NCBI GenBank assembly: GCA_001919865.1
Contig: MNIR01000003.1
Location: 1-55,171, forward strand
DNA from: Gemmatimonadetes bacterium 13_1_20CM_4_69_16
GTDB taxonomy: Bacteria; Gemmatimonadota; Gemmatimonadetes; Gemmatimonadales; GWC2-71-9
Direction: 5' to 3'
Length of the DNA stretch: 55,171 bases
Part shown: in pieces, positions 17,423 to 26,342 of the stretch
How positions within the stretch are numbered: the first letter of the stretch is position 1
Layout of the letters: each line of letters begins with the position of its first letter
Position numbers and translations under genes: made by a program
Notes under the pieces: generated by a model
What the model saw: only the letters and a program-made list of their open reading frames with translations
The model's database searches: none
Told to the model about the DNA's origin: nothing

Positions 17423-18221
17423 TCAGCCCTGAGCGTCCTCGGCGTAGGCGCGGATGATGTCGCGCACCAGCCGGTGGCGCACCACGTCGGTGTCCGAGAG
17501 GTAGCAGAACCCGATCCCCTCGATCCCGGGGAGGATGCGCTCGACCTGGAGCAGCCCCGAGTCCTCGCGGTTGGCGAGGTCGATCTGGGTTTTGTCGCCC
17601 GTGATCACGGCGCGCGAGTTCACGCCCAGCCGGGTGAGGAACATCTTCATCTGCATGCCCGTCGCGTTCTGCGCCTCGTCCAGGATCACGAAGGCGTCCG
17701 CCAGCGTGCGGCCCCGCATGTACGCGAGCGGAGCGATCTCGATGGTGCGCGACTCGATCGCCTTCTGCACTCGGTCGCGCGGCATCATGTCTTCGAGGGC
17801 GTCGTAGAGCGGCCGCAGGTAGGGGTCCACCTTCTCCTGCAGGTCGCCCGGCAGGAATCCGAGACTCTCCCCCGCCTCCACCGCGGGGCGCGCGAGGATG
17901 ATGCGCCGCACCCGCTTGCGCGCCAGCGCGTCGACCGCGGCCGCCACGGCAAGGTAGGTCTTTCCCGTCCCCGCCGGCCCAATCCCGATCACGATGTCGT
18001 GTTGGGCGATCGCCTGGAGATAATCCCGCTACCCCGCCGTCTTCGGCGCCATCACCCGCCGCAGCCCGGGGAGGATGATCTTGAACTCGCCCTCAGCCGC
18101 GCAGCGAGACGCGTACACCGAGCCGCTTCGCGAGCTCCACCAGGTTGCCGTCGTTCACGCCCGCGAGCGAGAGGGGGTCCACGCCCTCCGTCGAGAGCCG
18201 ATGGATGACGTCGTCGCTCAT
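17423..18221 (-). pseudogene. phoH: phoH-like ATPase gene, disrupted (frame change, in-frame stop, internal loss)
   Basis: An ATG at 18221 (ATGA overlap with aspS) begins a normal PhoH N-terminus, containing DPLSLAGVNDGNLVELAKR, but this frame ends at TGA 18095-18093 after 42 codons. The sequence then resumes in another frame as EFKIILPGLRRVMAPKTAG and meets TAG at 18031-18029, where relatives have Gln (CAG). Beyond the TAG the frame is open to 17423 and encodes an intact ATPase part: [15 protein letters not shown] (Walker A), [11 protein letters not shown] (Walker B region) and [11 protein letters not shown]. The N-terminal KH-like region also seems to have lost some tens of residues compared with usual phoH genes (about 320 codons). 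Either a real pseudogene or local sequence error. A product starting near 17992 would be only 189 residues. Confidence 0.8.
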
Positions 18222-19984
18222 GGCTCCACTTTGATGTGCAGGGCCCGCAGGTCCGCGGGATGGGCCGGCGCCGGCGCGCCCTCGAACAGCGCTCGCGCCG
18301 CGGTGGTCTTCGGGAACGCAATCACGTCGCGCAGGCTTGCCGCGCCCGCGAGCAACATCACCACGCGGTCGAAACCGATCGCGAAGCCGCCGTGGGGCGG
18401 CGCGCCGGAATTCAACCCATCGATCAAGAATCCGAAGCGCTTGGCGATCTCGTCGTCGCTCAAACCGAGCTGGTGAAAAACCCAGTATTGCACCTGCCGG
18501 TCGGTGATACGGATCGAGCCCGAGCCGAGCTCATTCCCGTTGTAGACCACGTCGTAATGCAGCGCACGCATCTCAAATGGGCTCTTCCGACCCAGAGGCA
18601 AGTCGTCGGGATGCGGCGCGGTGAACGGGTGGTGCGCGAACACGGGCTTCCCGGTCTCGGGATCGGGCTCAAACAGCGGAAAGTCGACGACCCAAGCGAA
18701 CGCGTGGGTCGCCGTCGGCTGAGCGCCCAGCCGCCGGATCACTTCCTGCCGCACCCGATCGAGCACGGGAGACGTCACGCGGTCGGGCCCGGCGGCGATC
18801 AGCGCCGCGTCTCCGTCACCGATGCCCAGCGCCCCCAGGGTGTCGGCGGTGAAGTACTTGCCCACCGAGCCCGAGATCTGTTCCCCCTGCCGTTTCACCC
18901 ACGCCAACCCTGAGCCGCCGAGCTGCTTGGCGGTCTCGGCGAGCTGATCCACGTCCTTGCGGGACAAGGTTCCCCCCCCGCCCTTCACGGCGAGGCCGCG
19001 GACGCGCGCCCCGTTCTTGAGCGCCGCGTCGAAGAACGGCACACCAAGCGGCCCCACCTGCGTCGTCCAATCGGTGATTGCGAGCTCGTAGCGCAGATCC
19101 GGCTTGTCCGTGCCGTAGCGCTCCATCGCTTCGCGCCACGTGATGCGTGGAAACGGACCCGCCACCTGTTGGCCGGCCTCGTCCCACAGGGCGACGAGCA
19201 CGGCCTCGACGAAGCCGAGCACGTCCTCCGGGCCGACGAAGGACGCCTCGAGGTCGATCTGGGTGAACTCGGGCTGGCGGTCGTTGCGCAGGTCCTCGTC
19301 GCGGAAACAGCGCGCGATCTGGAAGTAGCGGTCCAGGCCCGCGACCATCAGGAGCTGCTTGTAGATCTGCGGCGACTGGGGCAGCGCGTAGAACTCGCCG
19401 GGATGCACCCGCGAAGGGACGAGGTAATCGCGGGCGCCCTCAGGCGTCGGCTTCGTGAGGATCGGTGTCTCGATCTCGAGGAACTCGAGCTCGGTCAGGG
19501 TGCGCCGGGCGCGCTGCAGCAGCCGGTGGCGCAGCACGAGATTCGCCTGCATCTCGGGCCGGCGCAGGTCGAGGTGGCGGTGCTTGAGCCGCAGCTCCTC
19601 GCTGGGCAGCTCTTCGCCTTTGGCGCGGGCGACCGGAATGGCGGGCGTCACCGCCAGTCCGACAACGGTGAGCTTCGAGGGGTGCACTTCAACGTCGCCG
19701 GTCGCGAGCTCCGGATTCTTCATGTTCCCGGGGCGCGCGACCACTTCGCCCTCCACTTCGACGACCGTCTCACCGGTCAGGCCGCCCGCGGTGCGGCGCA
19801 CGTCTTCCGGCGCGGCGGGCCCGACGGCGACTTGCACGATCCCAGCGCGGTCGCGCAGGTCGACGAACACGATGCCGCCGAGGTCGCGGCGCCGGTGCAC
19901 CCAGCCGCCCAGCCGTACCCGCTGCCCCACGTGCTGCACGCGCAGCTCGCCGCACCGATGCGTGCGCCTGGACGTCCGACTCAC
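18218..19984 (-). CDS. aspS: Aspartyl-tRNA synthetase
   Basis: A 588-residue class II synthetase of bacterial length. The N-terminal OB-fold anticodon domain begins RTHRCGELRVQHVGQRVRL GGWVHRRRD in two adjoining stretches. Motif 2 is RYFQIARCFRDEDLR with QPEFTQIDLEASF, and motif 3 is GFAIGFDRVVMLLAG near the C-terminus. The bacterial GAD insertion lies between. I chose the GTG at 19984 because the family normally starts a few residues before RTHxCGEL; a GTG at 20011 would add nine residues. Five bases separate it from the EIIA-like gene. A C8 run at 18972-18979 encodes Gly residues. Confidence 0.95.
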   Translation of the reverse strand: MSRTSRRTHRCGELRVQHVGQRVRLGGWVHRRRDLGGIVFVDLRDRAGIVQVAVGPAAPEDVRRTAGGLTGETVVEVEGEVVARPGNMKNPELATGDVEVHPSKLTVVGLAVTPAIPVARAKGEELPSEELRLKHRHLDLRRPEMQANLVLRHRLLQRARRTLTELEFLEIETPILTKPTPEGARDYLVPSRVHPGEFYALPQSPQIYKQLLMVAGLDRYFQIARCFRDEDLRNDRQPEFTQIDLEASFVGPEDVLGFVEAVLVALWDEAGQQVAGPFPRITWREAMERYGTDKPDLRYELAITDWTTQVGPLGVPFFDAALKNGARVRGLAVKGGGGTLSRKDVDQLAETAKQLGGSGLAWVKRQGEQISGSVGKYFTADTLGALGIGDGDAALIAAGPDRVTSPVLDRVRQEVIRRLGAQPTATHAFAWVVDFPLFEPDPETGKPVFAHHPFTAPHPDDLPLGRKSPFEMRALHYDVVYNGNELGSGSIRITDRQVQYWVFHQLGLSDDEIAKRFGFLIDGLNSGAPPHGGFAIGFDRVVMLLAGAASLRDVIAFPKTTAARALFEGAPAPAHPADLRALHIKVEP

Positions 19985-19989
19985 GTTGT

Positions 19990-20439
19990 CTATGTTGCCT
20001 CCGCCTCGCACACCGCACGGTAGAACTCCTCAGGCGTCTTGGCGCCGAGCAGCCGGCCCCGCACCGGCTCGCGCCGCACCAGCCGAGAGATGCGGCTCAA
20101 CGCCTTGACGTGCGCTCCCGCAGCCGACTCGGGTCCGGCGAGCAGGAAGAACACCCGCACCGGCTCGCCGTCGATCGTCTCGTAGGCGACCGGTGCGGGC
20201 GTCGTTCCCGCGACCACCACCAACGCCGGCAGTACGGGAGTCTTGCCGTGGGGCACCGCCACCCCGTAGCCGATTCCCGTCGGGAATTGGCGCTCCCGCT
20301 CGAGGATCGCCCCCAGCACCTCGTCCGACAGCGCGCCGTTCCCGACCATGGCCACCAACTCTCGGAGCACCCCCTCCTTGTCGGTGGCTTTGAGGGGTAC
20401 CCGAATGCGAGCGGGAGACAGCAGCTCTGATAGGCGCAC
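19990..20439 (-). CDS. PTS EIIA (fructose/nitrogen type, PtsN-like) regulatory protein
   Basis: A 149-residue EIIA type-2 domain. The phosphorylatable His is His64 in YGVAVPHGKTP, preceded by ERERQFPTGIGYG, the usual PtsN signature. PVRVFFLLAGPE forms the core strand. No EIIB or EIIC gene is nearby, so it is likely regulatory rather than a sugar carrier. It leads the minus-strand operon containing aspS, phoH and pgpH. GTG start; the 54-bp spacer to the divergent outer-membrane gene is AT-richer than its surroundings and should hold both promoters. A second such gene lies at the right edge of the window. Confidence 0.85.
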   Translation of the reverse strand: MRLSELLSPARIRVPLKATDKEGVLRELVAMVGNGALSDEVLGAILERERQFPTGIGYGVAVPHGKTPVLPALVVVAGTTPAPVAYETIDGEPVRVFFLLAGPESAAGAHVKALSRISRLVRREPVRGRLLGAKTPEEFYRAVCEAEAT

Positions 20440-20493
20440 GCCGGTCCAAGTGTCCTAAACGCTTGAAGATAGTTAAGTTGGTACACGTTCGCC

Positions 20494-21384
20494 ATGCAAC
20501 GCATCTCCCTGCTCCTCGCGGGGTTCGCGCCGGCAGTCGTGGTAGGCCAGCAGAGTGCCGGCACGGAACTCTGGCGGGTCGCCGCCACTACCCTTCCCCT
20601 CCCTCCCGCCCTCGCGACGGGCGGAGCGAGCGTGTTCTGGAATCCGGCCCAGCCAATCGGTCCCGAGCGCGCGGTGCTGGCGCTCGAGGTGATCGAGACG
20701 GCGCCGAGCGTCGGCGCCGCGGGCGCGCTCGTCAGTGTGCGCGCGCGCCTTCGGCCAGTCGGCGAGGTGGGGCTCGTGTACGGCCGCATGAGCATCGGGG
20801 ATCTGGTCCGCACGTCGCTCAGCCCGGACCCCGATCCCGGGGCCATCCCGTACTACACGCAGATGCTGGGCGCGCATTGGGGCACGGTGCTGGCCGGGAC
20901 GGCCCTGGGCGCGACGCTCGCCTACCACGACGCTCGCCTCGATGTCGCGGGGTCGAACCGCTGGACGCTCGACGTAGGGGTGCGCCGCACGTTCGGCGAT
21001 GTCGTGACGCTCGCCGCCACCACCCATGGCTTCTCGCGGCTCGCGACCGGCGACCCAACTCAGGACCTGTACGGCGGTGTCGAGCTGAGGGTGTGGCATG
21101 GCCCGCTGTGGGGAAGCCGGGGGGCGGTGCGCGGCCGATACGGCATCGCCGCGGCCCATGGCTACTCGGCGGATCACCAATTCGGCGCGGGGTTCGAGCT
21201 GGGCTCCCTTTTCGCTTCTGATCTCGTGGTGGCGCGTGAGGGCAGCTACGGCCAGGCGAGCTGGCGGGCGGTGGCCGGGATGCGCGTCGCAGTGGGCCGC
21301 TATCGGGTGAGCTTCGCTCGGGACTTCGGTGTGAACGACGTGGGGGCGGCCTACCGGGTGGGACTCGAAGGGCGGATCCCGTGA
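20494..21384 (+). CDS. Predicted outer-membrane beta-barrel protein, unknown function
   Basis: A 296-residue protein with a signal peptide of about 18 residues ending near VVVGQQS. Repeated alternating hydrophobic strands follow, with aromatic residues at strand ends (for example VGLVYGRMSI, TLAYHDARLD, YRVSFARDF). GASVFWNPA near the N-terminus recalls the plug region of PorV/FadL-type barrels. The C-terminal AAYRVGLEGRIP would be the last strand, though it lacks a terminal Phe. It is translationally coupled to rlmN (GTGA overlap), an odd pairing. No specific function can be given. Confidence 0.75.
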   Translation: MQRISLLLAGFAPAVVVGQQSAGTELWRVAATTLPLPPALATGGASVFWNPAQPIGPERAVLALEVIETAPSVGAAGALVSVRARLRPVGEVGLVYGRMSIGDLVRTSLSPDPDPGAIPYYTQMLGAHWGTVLAGTALGATLAYHDARLDVAGSNRWTLDVGVRRTFGDVVTLAATTHGFSRLATGDPTQDLYGGVELRVWHGPLWGSRGAVRGRYGIAAAHGYSADHQFGAGFELGSLFASDLVVAREGSYGQASWRAVAGMRVAVGRYRVSFARDFGVNDVGAAYRVGLEGRIP

Positions 21385-22445
21385 CTGACCTGCTGTCCCT
21401 GACTCCGGACGGCGCCCGCGCCGCCCTCAGCCCCTGGCTGGCAGCGCGCGCCCAACCTCCGTACCGTCTGAAGCAGATCGTGTCACGCCTGTGGCAGCGC
21501 CCCATCGGCTCCTGGGAGGACGCGACGGACCTGCCGGCGGCGCTGCGAGCGGAGCTCGGTGCGGCGTTCCCGCTCGGGCGGCTCGCGCTCGACACCGCTC
21601 AGCAGTCGCGCGACGGGACGGAGAAGTTCCTCTGGAAGCTGGCGGACGGCGAGGCGATCGAGTCGGTGCTCATTCCCGAGGGGAAGCGGCGCACGCTGTG
21701 CATTTCTTCGCAAGTCGGGTGCGCGCTGGGCTGCGTCTTCTGCGCCACGGGGCGGATGGGATTCCGACGCAACCTGACGACGGCTGAAATCGCGGCTCAA
21801 GTGCGCGAGCTGGTGCTGCGAGACCCCGCCACGCCGCCGACCAACGTCGTATTCATGGGCATGGGCGAGCCGCTGCTCAATTGGGACGCCGTGGACGCGG
21901 CACTGACCATCCTCAACCATCCGGACGGTCTCGGCATCGGTGCGCGGCACATCACCGTGTCCACGGTCGGGATCCTGCCGAGCTTGGCGCAGCTCGCGCG
22001 GCGTCCCGAGCAGTTCCGGCTGGCCGTTTCGCTGCACGCGCCCTCGGCCGAGCTGCGCCACGAGCTGATGCCGATTGAAAAAAAGTACCGACTGCCCGAC
22101 CTGCTCCAGGCGCTCGGCCAGTTTCGTCGGCGGGTGACGCTCGAGTACGTGCTGATCGGGGGGAAGAACGACTCGCTCGCGCAGGCAGATGAGCTAGCGA
22201 GCCTCGCGCGGCCGCTGGGCGCGCTGGTGAACTTGCTGCCGCTGCATCCGGGTGGGGCGCCCGACCTCATGCCCAGCTCGCGCGCGCAGATGCTCGCATT
22301 CGAGCGGCGCCTCAACAGCCGCGGGGTGGAGGCCGTGCTGCGGCGGAGCCGCGGGCTGGACATCAGCGCCGCGTGCGGTCAGCTACGGGTGGAACTTGAG
22401 GCGCGGCGCAAAGTCCGTCCCCAGGAGCACGCTCGCGTCGAGTAG
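21381..22445 (+). CDS. rlmN: 23S rRNA (adenine2503-C2)-methyltransferase / tRNA methyltransferase RlmN
   Basis: A 354-residue radical SAM methyltransferase. The cluster motif is CALGCVFCATG, preceded by TLCISSQVG. FMGMGEPLLNWD, STVGILPSL, RLAVSLHAP and LEYVLIGGKND follow in the standard order. The C-terminal Cys needed for the methyl-Cys intermediate is in ISAACGQLR. It methylates A2503 of 23S rRNA and A37 of some tRNAs. It starts at GTG 21381, overlapping the previous stop. Its last 63 bases overlap the convergent lytR_C gene. Confidence 0.97.
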   Translation: MTDLLSLTPDGARAALSPWLAARAQPPYRLKQIVSRLWQRPIGSWEDATDLPAALRAELGAAFPLGRLALDTAQQSRDGTEKFLWKLADGEAIESVLIPEGKRRTLCISSQVGCALGCVFCATGRMGFRRNLTTAEIAAQVRELVLRDPATPPTNVVFMGMGEPLLNWDAVDAALTILNHPDGLGIGARHITVSTVGILPSLAQLARRPEQFRLAVSLHAPSAELRHELMPIEKKYRLPDLLQALGQFRRRVTLEYVLIGGKNDSLAQADELASLARPLGALVNLLPLHPGGAPDLMPSSRAQMLAFERRLNSRGVEAVLRRSRGLDISAACGQLRVELEARRKVRPQEHARVE

Positions 22446-22835
22446 CTTGGTACTGTCCGGCTGCACCGTTACTCGCCCCACGCCCAACGCCCGCCGGATC
22501 CGGTCGCCGGCTCCTGCGCTGCGTCGTCGGATCACGATCCGGGTCGTGTCGAGGGTTCCCAGCGCCGCCGGTGCGGTACCGAAACTCACCACGTCGATCC
22601 CCGCCTCGCGCAGCACGCGGGTCCCGGTCTTCGCGAGTCCGGGCTTGCCGCTCGCGTTGAGCACCTCGACCGTCACGCGCGGGCCGTCCTGCCCTGGCAC
22701 GGGGGACGCGGTGGCTCGGGCACGCTCGTCGCGGCACGCGGCGAGGGCGAGGACGAGCGCGCTCAGCGCGAGGCGAGCGAGTTCCAGAATGCCACCGTGG
22801 CGGGCAGGAGAGGCCGGCCGGAGCGGAGCACCCAT
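22383..22835 (-). CDS. Small LytR C-terminal domain lipoprotein
   Basis: A 150-residue protein with a hydrophobic segment ending at a lipobox-like ALAAC and then RDERARATASPV. The remainder (VTVEVLNASGKPGLAKTGTRVLREAGIDVVSFG) is a LytR_C domain, found in cell-envelope proteins. The ATG at 22835 places 16 residues before the signal core and overlaps yqeK by 73 bases. A tighter start would be CTG at 22787, giving a classical 18-residue lipoprotein signal. The 3' end overlaps rlmN on the other strand. Gene order yqeK-like then LytR_C is common. Confidence 0.75.
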   Translation of the reverse strand: MGAPLRPASPARHGGILELARLALSALVLALAACRDERARATASPVPGQDGPRVTVEVLNASGKPGLAKTGTRVLREAGIDVVSFGTAPAALGTLDTTRIVIRRRSAGAGDRIRRALGVGRVTVQPDSTKLLDASVLLGTDFAPRLKFHP

Positions 22836-23260
22836 TCGATGCGCCGACGTGCTACCTCCTTGAGCATGGCGTCCCGCTCGCGCGGCACCCGCGCAATCAG
22901 CGCCGCCTGGTCTGCCGGGTCGAGCGGCCGGCCGGGCTCGAGAAAGTCAGCCAGGTAGAGCATCCGCCCCACGTCGTCCCAGTGGACGTACCCCAGCGTG
23001 TGATAGCGGACCGCATCCAGGACGCCGCGGTCCGGTTCGCCGTCCTGGGCGGCGCGCGCGGCGGCGCGCGGTCCGTGGGCGAGCTCGTCCGAGCGATTCT
23101 CGTCCCGGAGCGCGTCGTGCAGCCACCCCGCCCGGAGCCAACGCGCCCGCTCGGCGTCTGCGACGTGCATCGCCGTCGCCCACTCACCGAGCAGCGCCAC
23201 TACGCGTTCGATGTGGGCGCGGCGCTCCGGCGTGACGACCGCCCAGGGGGGGAGGGTCAC
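22763..23260 (-). CDS. HD-domain hydrolase, YqeK-like
   Basis: A 165-residue HD-superfamily protein. HIERVVALLGEWATAMHVADAERARWLRAGWLHDALRDE contains the paired metal-binding His and the HD dyad, given here in overlapping parts. AVRYHTLGYVHWDDVGRMLYLADFLEPGR matches YqeK, a symmetrical Ap4A hydrolase. Usual neighbours are nadD, lytR and rsfS; here it precedes a LytR_C lipoprotein and follows panC. GTG start at 23260. The 117-bp spacer to panC is filled by a palindromic repeat. Confidence 0.8.
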   Translation of the reverse strand: MTLPPWAVVTPERRAHIERVVALLGEWATAMHVADAERARWLRAGWLHDALRDENRSDELAHGPRAAARAAQDGEPDRGVLDAVRYHTLGYVHWDDVGRMLYLADFLEPGRPLDPADQAALIARVPRERDAMLKEVARRRIEWVLRSGRPLLPATVAFWNSLASR

Positions 23261-23274
23261 GCCGCGCGGGGTGG

Positions 23275-23373
23275 GCGAGTGAACTCGCGGCTCGGCACTG
23301 CCGGTAAACCGGCACGCCCCGGCGAGCGCCCTGGGCCGTTCACGGGTAGGGCCGAGCCGCGGCTTGAGCCGCG
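23275..23373. repeat. Palindromic intergenic element, copy A
   Basis: The left end (23275-23296) opens GCGAGTGAACTCGCGGC and ends in CTCGGC. The right end (23351-23373) opens GCCGAGCCGCGGCTTGAG and ends in CCGCG. The inner parts of the ends are inverted repeats of each other (CGCGGCTCGGC / GCCGAGCCGCG). The centre holds a separate hairpin, TGCCGGTAAACCGGCA. Copy B at 40530-40605 shares both ends. Confidence 0.85.
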
Positions 23374-23377
23374 GGTC

Positions 23378-24250
23378 TCACATGCCGCGCACGGCCACAT
23401 CGCTGGCGATCCCCTCCCCCAGCACCACGTTGTCGATCAGGCGCGTGGCGCCGATCCGCGCCGCGATCACCACCACGGTGCGGGCATCGGCGCGCCGCAC
23501 GGGGTGCAGCTGCTCATCGACGAGCTCGAGGTAGTCCGGGGCCACGCCGGGCGCTCGCAGCACGTCCATGCCGCGTCGCTGCAGCGTCTTCGGGTCGGCT
23601 TCGCCCGACCGCCACGCCTGCTCGACGGCGCGCAGGGCGCGCGACAGCGCCAGCGCCGAGCGGCGCTGGTCTCCTCCCAGATACGCGTTGCGGGAAGACA
23701 GCGCTAGTCCGTCGAGCTCGCGGACGGTGGGCGCGATCTCGACTTCGAGTGGGAAGTCGAGGTCGGCCGCCATGCGGCGTACCAGCATCGCCTGCTGGAA
23801 ATCCTTGCGGCCGAACACCGCGACGTCCGGCTCGACGATGTGGAGCAGCTTTGCCACCACTGTCAGGACGCCGGCGAAGTGCCCCGGCCGGACGGCGCCT
23901 TCCAAGGTATCGGCCATCGGCCCGGGGGCGACCCGCACGAGCGGCTGTTCCGGGTACATCGCCGTTCCGTCGGGCACGAACAGACAGTCCACGCCCCGCT
24001 CAGCGGCGAGCTGCGTATCGCGGGCCACGTCGCGGGGGTACTTGGCGAAGTCTTCCTGGGGGCCGAACTGGAGCGGGTTCACGAACACACTCAGCACCAC
24101 CCGGTCGGTGCGCTGCTTCGCGCGATCCACGAGGAGCAGATGCCCTTCATGCAGCGCGCCCATGGTGGGCACGAACCCGACGCTGCGGCCACGCGCGCGC
24201 TCGGCGCGCGACCAGGCGCGCATGTCCTTGGGCGTCGTGAGGTCGAGCAT
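23378..24250 (-). CDS. panC: Pantothenate synthetase
   Basis: A 290-residue nucleotidyltransferase-fold enzyme joining pantoate and beta-alanine with ATP. It has FVPTMGALHEGHLLLV (HxGH), SVFVNPLQFGPQEDFAKYPR, FAGVLTVVAKLL, FGRKDFQQ and LALSSRNAYL (KMSKS equivalent). Length is standard. panB lies two genes upstream, separated by a DUF711 gene, so both pantothenate genes are in one operon. ATG at 24250, 14 bases after the DUF711 stop. Confidence 0.97.
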   Translation of the reverse strand: MLDLTTPKDMRAWSRAERARGRSVGFVPTMGALHEGHLLLVDRAKQRTDRVVLSVFVNPLQFGPQEDFAKYPRDVARDTQLAAERGVDCLFVPDGTAMYPEQPLVRVAPGPMADTLEGAVRPGHFAGVLTVVAKLLHIVEPDVAVFGRKDFQQAMLVRRMAADLDFPLEVEIAPTVRELDGLALSSRNAYLGGDQRRSALALSRALRAVEQAWRSGEADPKTLQRRGMDVLRAPGVAPDYLELVDEQLHPVRRADARTVVVIAARIGATRLIDNVVLGEGIASDVAVRGM

Positions 24251-24264
24251 CGTGTCCCCGGCCG

Positions 24265-25530
24265 CTACTCTGCCTTCATCACGACGCAGTCGGTCAGATA
24301 GGGATCATCGAAGTGCGCGCGCTGGCCCGCGGACTTCCCCGGCACCGGAAATAGCCGAGCGGAGAGTGGCTTGCGAAGCTTGGTGGAGAGCGCCGCCACG
24401 TCGGCGATGAGAGCGGCGAGTCGATCCGCCGCGGTGTCGCCCGGCAACGGCACGACGTCGAGCCCCGTGCCGCACACGGTCGAGTACAAGAGCAGGTCGC
24501 GCACGCTGTACCGTCCTTCCGACGCCCGTCGCGCCAGTACGGGATCCTCGAGTACCGGGAGCATGAGCCCGGAATACCCGCACGTCTTGACTCGCAGGCT
24601 CTTGAGGACGTCGGTGATGGCGGCACACCCCGCTAGCGTCGAGTAGTCACCGAACGGGACCCCGGTGAGCGCCTCGATGGCGGCTCCGATGCTGGCGTCC
24701 TTGCCCGGCGCGGGAGAGACGTCGATGCCTAAGTAGGACCGCTCTTCCCGACGCGCCACCTGCCGCACCAGCCGCTCCAGCGACCCGAGCCGGGACTCGA
24801 GTAACTCCGTCAGACTCTTCTTGGCCTCGGCCAAGGTGTTGGCTCCGGCGAATGCGGCAGACAGCAACGGAGGCGATTCGAGACCGAGGGCTACGGTGTC
24901 CGACCCGCGGTGGTACGCGACAGGAAAGAACGGAGTGCCCGCGGGCACGTTGGCGGCCGCGGCGAATCGGAAGTTGCCGATGCCCATGGCCGTGGCGCGG
25001 GCGATCGCCGCCATCGCTTCGCCCGCGGCCGTCACGCCGCGCGGTGAGGCACCGCGCTCGGGCGACGCGACCCGCGCCGAGAAACTCACGTTCCGCGTCG
25101 TGCGGATGAGCTCGGCGGCCCACGGGGCGAACTCAGCATCATAGTCGTCCGGCCCGAGCACGGGACCGATGCTCAAAAGCACGCTCTCGGCAACGACAGC
25201 ACGGTCGAGCGCCTGCAGGGATGGCAGCGCATCCGCGCGGCCGCGGCTGCTCGCCCCCTCCAGGAAAGGCTGGGTCGCGATACGGAGGGTCTGCACTTCG
25301 TACCCCGCGTCGGCGACGGTCCGCTTGGCGCGCTTGAGAGCGGCGAGCGCGGCCTGCGGCCCTTCCATGTCCGTCGGGCTGCGCAGGTTGATCCCCGCCG
25401 TGATGGTGCGGATGCGAAAGCCTGGCCCCGCTGCGTCGCGCGCCGGTCTGCGCCATCCGGTCCGGGCGAGCGGGGTCAGCGCGGCCGCGCTGAGCATCGC
25501 GAGCACATCCCGCCGCGAGACGTCACTCAT
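24265..25530 (-). CDS. DUF711 (UPF0210) family protein with Tat-like signal
   Basis: A 421-residue protein. The N-terminus SRRDVLAMLSAAALTPLAR resembles a twin-arginine signal (SRR followed by a hydrophobic stretch). The rest follows the DUF711 family: RIRTITAGINLRS, AKKSLTELLESRL, YLGIDVSPAPGKDASIGAAIE, TVCGTGLDVVPLPGDT. Family members have no established reaction. The ATG at 25530 overlaps the panB stop (ATGA) and panC follows, so the product is co-expressed with pantothenate synthesis, yet an exported protein in that pathway is unexpected. Confidence 0.8.
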   Translation of the reverse strand: MSDVSRRDVLAMLSAAALTPLARTGWRRPARDAAGPGFRIRTITAGINLRSPTDMEGPQAALAALKRAKRTVADAGYEVQTLRIATQPFLEGASSRGRADALPSLQALDRAVVAESVLLSIGPVLGPDDYDAEFAPWAAELIRTTRNVSFSARVASPERGASPRGVTAAGEAMAAIARATAMGIGNFRFAAAANVPAGTPFFPVAYHRGSDTVALGLESPPLLSAAFAGANTLAEAKKSLTELLESRLGSLERLVRQVARREERSYLGIDVSPAPGKDASIGAAIEALTGVPFGDYSTLAGCAAITDVLKSLRVKTCGYSGLMLPVLEDPVLARRASEGRYSVRDLLLYSTVCGTGLDVVPLPGDTAADRLAALIADVAALSTKLRKPLSARLFPVPGKSAGQRAHFDDPYLTDCVVMKAE

Positions 25531-26342
25531 TTGGCAAACGAATGCTCCGGCCCCGGGTAGCGCCCCTCGCGTACCTCGGCTGCGTAAAGGGCCACCGCTT
25601 CGCGCACCTCTTGCGCGAGCGCCGCGTAGCGCTTCACGAACTTGGCATTGAACCGGTCGTTCAAGCCGAGCATGTCGTGCAGCACGAGCACCTGGCCGTC
25701 GCATGCGGGACCGGCGCCGACGCCGATCGTGGGGATCGTGAGCGCCTTGCTGATCTGCGACGCGAGCGGTGCCGGGATCAACTCGAGCACCACTGCGAAT
25801 GCGCCGGCTTCCTCCAATCCCTGAGCGTCGCCCTTCAGCCGCTCGGCCGTCTGCTCGTCCCTCCCCTGCACCCGATATCCCCCGAGCGCGTGCACCGACT
25901 GCGGCGTGAGACCCAGGTGGCCCATGACTGGGATGCCGACGTCCACCAGCGCGCGCACGGTGTCGGCGATCGGGCGGCCGCCTTCGAGCTTCACGCCCTG
26001 GCACCCCGTTTCGGCCATCACGCGTCCACAGTTGCGGATGGCTTCCGCTGGAGAGACTTGATAGGTAAGGAACGGCATGTCGCACACGACCAGCGCCCGC
26101 TCGGCCCCGCGCCGCACGATCTTCGTGTGGTAGATCATCTGCTCGAGCGTCGCCGACAGCGTGGTTTCCGCGCCCGCCAGCACCTGGTTCACCGAGTCGC
26201 CCACCAACAGGATGTCGACTCCGGATGCGTCGAGCAGCCGAGCGAACAGGGCGTCGTAGCAGGTGAGCACCACGATTCGCTCGCCGGCCTGCTTCATCTT
26301 CAGGAGATCGTGCACGGTGACCGGCTTGGGCGCGTCAGTCAC
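25527..26342 (-). CDS. panB: 3-methyl-2-oxobutanoate hydroxymethyltransferase
   Basis: A 271-residue TIM-barrel enzyme making ketopantoate from 2-oxoisovalerate and methylene-THF. It has VLTCYDALFARLLDASGVDILLVGDS in adjoining parts, metal ligands in DILLVGDSV and VVCDMPFL, catalytic Glu region ELIPAPLA, and GIPVMGHLGLTPQS. It starts at GTG 26342, which overlaps the folK stop by eight bases. An ORF extends upstream to 26531 but only as folK shadow. Confidence 0.96.
   Translation of the reverse strand: MTDAPKPVTVHDLLKMKQAGERIVVLTCYDALFARLLDASGVDILLVGDSVNQVLAGAETTLSATLEQMIYHTKIVRRGAERALVVCDMPFLTYQVSPAEAIRNCGRVMAETGCQGVKLEGGRPIADTVRALVDVGIPVMGHLGLTPQSVHALGGYRVQGRDEQTAERLKGDAQGLEEAGAFAVVLELIPAPLASQISKALTIPTIGVGAGPACDGQVLVLHDMLGLNDRFNAKFVKRYAALAQEVREAVALYAAEVREGRYPGPEHSFAK

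Noticed and set aside
20440-20493. Divergent promoter pair between the EIIA-like and outer-membrane genes
   Set aside because: A TAAGTT and a TATCTT can be found, but no TTG box lies at a fitting distance, so I do not list promoters here.
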